Part shown: one piece after another, positions 5,964 to 6,996 of the stretch
Layout of the letters: each line of letters opens with the position of its first letter
How positions within the stretch are numbered: position 1 is the first letter of the stretch
Assembly (NCBI GenBank): GCA_003510765.1
Contig: DOKV01000005.1
Location: forward strand, 1 to 6,996
Direction of reading: 5' to 3'
Source: Clostridiaceae bacterium
Lineage (GTDB): Bacteria > Bacillota > Clostridia > Clostridiales > Clostridiaceae
DNA: 6,996 nucleotides
Program-made: the position numbers and the translations under genes
The notes under the pieces: model-generated
Told to the model about the DNA's origin: nothing
What the model saw: only the letters and a program-made list of their open reading frames with translations
Database searches by the model: none

Positions 5964-6440
5964 TTATACCGTTAGGTCATTTTCTTCTTTTATGACCAAT
6001 GCTTTTCTCAAGAGTGCTTCTAAAATTCCTGTAATGAGCCCAATCATCATGGAGGTTAACGAAATGAGTATCCCCAGAAGGGCAATGCCAGGATTCATCT
6101 CCACCAGCTGAAGTAGGATCACAAAGCCCACCACATACAGGGTCATGATGCCATAGGCACAGAGCTTGATCCTTTTTAAGTGGTCTGCGGAAGCCCCTGT
6201 GAACACTTGGTCTAAGGCCACCTTGCGGCTAATTCTCAAGGCTTCCACAATGGCCAGTATAAATGGCATCAGCGTAATCCAAATCCCAAAGAGTAGTGGG
6301 TATTGAAGATAGGCATATTCTGGTGCATCTATGGCGAAGGCTTCCGCCGTTTGTGGCAACCAAAAAAATGCTAACAAGCTAATACAAAGTGCCACAAACA
6401 AAATCCCTAACTGAAACAATACGATGGAGAATTTTTTCAT
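5964..6440 (-). CDS. DUF2975 family four-helix membrane protein
   Basis: A 158-residue integral membrane protein of unknown function. Four hydrophobic segments are visible, at about residues 5-27, 46-68, 93-112 and 117-141, with an extracytoplasmic loop after the first and a charged cytoplasmic loop (SRKVALDQVFTGASADHLKRIK) between the second and third. That loop, with its F-x-x-x-x-x-x-LKRIK-C pattern, is what suggests DUF2975, the family of Bacillus YoaS. The ATG at 6440 is chosen because a GAGAGGG ribosome binding site (6447-6453) sits 6 nt upstream. A longer frame to 6500 would run through the promoter. The stop lies 14 nt before the next gene, a small XRE regulator, and DUF2975 genes are typically found paired with such a regulator. 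No biochemical role can be assigned. Confidence 0.8.
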   Translation of the reverse strand: MKKFSIVLFQLGILFVALCISLLAFFWLPQTAEAFAIDAPEYAYLQYPLLFGIWITLMPFILAIVEALRISRKVALDQVFTGASADHLKRIKLCAYGIMTLYVVGFVILLQLVEMNPGIALLGILISLTSMMIGLITGILEALLRKALVIKEENDLTV

Positions 6441-6471
6441 AATCATCCCTCTCTTTAATGTTGATGTCTCC

Positions 6472-6500
6472 ATAATATCATATTTTTTATCGTTTATCAA
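6472..6500 (-). promoter_or_regulatory. Sigma-A promoter for the DUF2975/XRE pair
   Basis: On the minus strand a -35 box TTGATA (6495-6500) and a -10 box TATTAT (6472-6477) are separated by exactly 17 bp. The expected start of transcription is near 6465, leaving a leader of about 25 nt before the ATG at 6440. It lies just downstream of the deoD terminator in very AT-rich DNA. Its position rules out the longer N-terminal extension of the downstream reading frame. Confidence 0.75.
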
Positions 6501-6515
6501 TAAAAATTTATCGAT
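6496..6515 (-). promoter_or_regulatory. Imperfect inverted repeat overlapping the -35 box, candidate operator
   Basis: On the minus strand ATCGATAAA-TT-TTTATTGAT is an inverted repeat with 8 of 9 positions matching (arms 6507-6515 and 6496-6504), overlapping the -35 hexamer. The same stretch also reads as three direct copies of YGATAAA. This is a plausible repressor site, most simply for the XRE-type protein encoded second in the same transcription unit. AT-richness makes chance repeats more likely, so it is only a candidate. Confidence 0.35.
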
Positions 6516-6532
6516 AATAGATACTTTTCATG

Positions 6533-6559
6533 AAAAAAAGAGAGAGGCGTGCCTCTCTC
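6533..6559 (-). terminator. Intrinsic terminator after deoD
   Basis: On the minus strand GAGAGAGG-CACG-CCTCTCTC forms a perfect 8-bp stem (6552-6559 with 6540-6547) with a 4-nt loop, followed directly by seven T residues (6533-6539). It begins about 20 nt after the deoD stop and separates deoD from the DUF2975 gene. Confidence 0.9.
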
Positions 6560-6579
6560 AGGGGTAAATTATAGAAATC

Positions 6580-6996
6580 CTAAGCTTCAGCCATGGCTGC
6601 AGCTGTTTCCAATGCGATCTTCATCATTTCTTTAAAAGTTTCTTGTCTTTCTTGGGCTGTGGTTTCTTCCCCTGTGATGAGGGAATCTGAAACCGTCAAC
6701 AGGGTCAGTGCATTCACACCAGCTAATGCAGCCTCTGTATAAAGGGCAGCGGCTTCCATTTCAACCCCTAAGGTTCCAGCATCCATGAAAAGCTTCGCAG
6801 CGCCAGTGGTATCATAGAAAATATCTGAACTTAACACGTTCCCTACATGCACATCTATGCCCAAATCTTTGGCTTTCATAAACGCAGTATGAAGCAGGTT
6901 GAAACTTGCAGTGGCTGCAAAATCCATGCCTCTAAAACGATTCTTGTTGATGGAGGATGTGGTGGAAGCTGAACTAGCCAAGATGACATCACGAAT
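6580..6996 (-). CDS. deoD: Purine nucleoside phosphorylase DeoD-type, partial (N-terminus outside window)
   Basis: The last 138 residues of a trimeric/hexameric-type (PNP/UDP family) purine nucleoside phosphorylase, which cleaves purine (deoxy)nucleosides with phosphate to free base and (deoxy)ribose-1-phosphate in cytosolic purine salvage. The reading frame is open to the right edge (the first codon visible is ATT for Ile), so the gene starts beyond the window. Family hallmarks seen: the ribose/phosphate-binding stretch LGVEMEAAALY, the TVSD motif whose Asp protonates the purine N7 in the E. coli enzyme, and the following AQERQETF containing the partner Arg. The upstream NRFRGMDFAA and GIDVHVGNVLSSDIFY also match DeoD closely. 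The C-terminus ends in an Ala-rich helix and TAG stop. It is followed by its own terminator, so it is not co-transcribed with the genes after it. Identification is firm. No functional link to the cobalamin operon is implied. Confidence 0.93.
   Translation of the reverse strand: MRDVILASSASTTSSINKNRFRGMDFAATASFNLLHTAFMKAKDLGIDVHVGNVLSSDIFYDTTGAAKLFMDAGTLGVEMEAAALYTEAALAGVNALTLLTVSDSLITGEETTAQERQETFKEMMKIALETAAAMAEA

Noticed and set aside
5734..6440. The membrane protein/XRE pair as a toxin-antitoxin or phage-defence module
   Set aside because: DUF2975 with a YozG-like regulator is a known recurrent pair with no shown toxicity, and nothing in the flanks suggests a mobile or defence island.
6441..6500. 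A 20-residue N-terminal extension of the DUF2975 protein
   Set aside because: It would cover the -10 and -35 boxes of its own promoter and is polar. The ATG at 6440 has a proper ribosome binding site and begins with a Lys-Lys membrane start.
1..6996. CRISPR arrays, insertion sequences, tRNA or rRNA genes
   Set aside because: No spaced repeat series, transposase motif, terminal inverted repeats or RNA gene signatures were seen on either strand.

Overview
The window is a bacterial chromosomal segment with every recognisable gene on the minus strand, so it reads from high to low coordinates. Strong AGGAGG-type ribosome binding sites, sigma-A promoters with TTGACA/TATACT-like boxes, intrinsic terminators, a transcription-terminating cobalamin riboswitch and a CblT/CblS pair all point to a Firmicute, most likely an anaerobic member of the Clostridia. 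The species cannot be named from this sequence alone.

Layout in reading order: (1) 6996-6580 is the C-terminal part of deoD, a purine nucleoside phosphorylase, closed by an intrinsic terminator at 6533-6559. (2) A sigma-A promoter at 6472-6500 drives a two-gene unit: a four-helix DUF2975-type membrane protein (6440-5964) and a small XRE/Cro-type repressor-like protein (5949-5734). (3) The 386-bp gap between 5733 and 5348 is a complete control region: a sigma-A promoter (5652-5681), a cobalamin riboswitch aptamer (about 5627-5452), a candidate P13 hairpin, a candidate antiterminator, an intrinsic terminator (5365-5400), and then the ribosome binding site of the first gene. (4) From 5347 to the window edge runs a tightly packed cobalamin operon: cbiA, cblT, cblS, cobU, cobS, cobC, cbiP. 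Neighbouring genes overlap or lie 0-1 nt apart.

Together the operon covers late cobalamin assembly. CbiA and CbiP amidate the corrin ring. CobU activates adenosylcobinamide to the GDP form. CblT (predicted ECF transporter S component) and CblS (alpha-ribazole kinase family) would import alpha-ribazole and phosphorylate it, supplying the lower ligand without CobT. CobS joins the two halves and CobC removes the 5'-phosphate. No cobT, cbiB or cobD lies in the window, but the operon runs off the left edge, so absence from the genome cannot be concluded.

The most unusual points are: the CbiA glutaminase nucleophile position reads Gly (codon GGT) instead of the expected Cys; the lower-ligand salvage pair is embedded in a riboswitch-controlled assembly operon; and the leader shows a readable set of mutually exclusive hairpins downstream of the aptamer.
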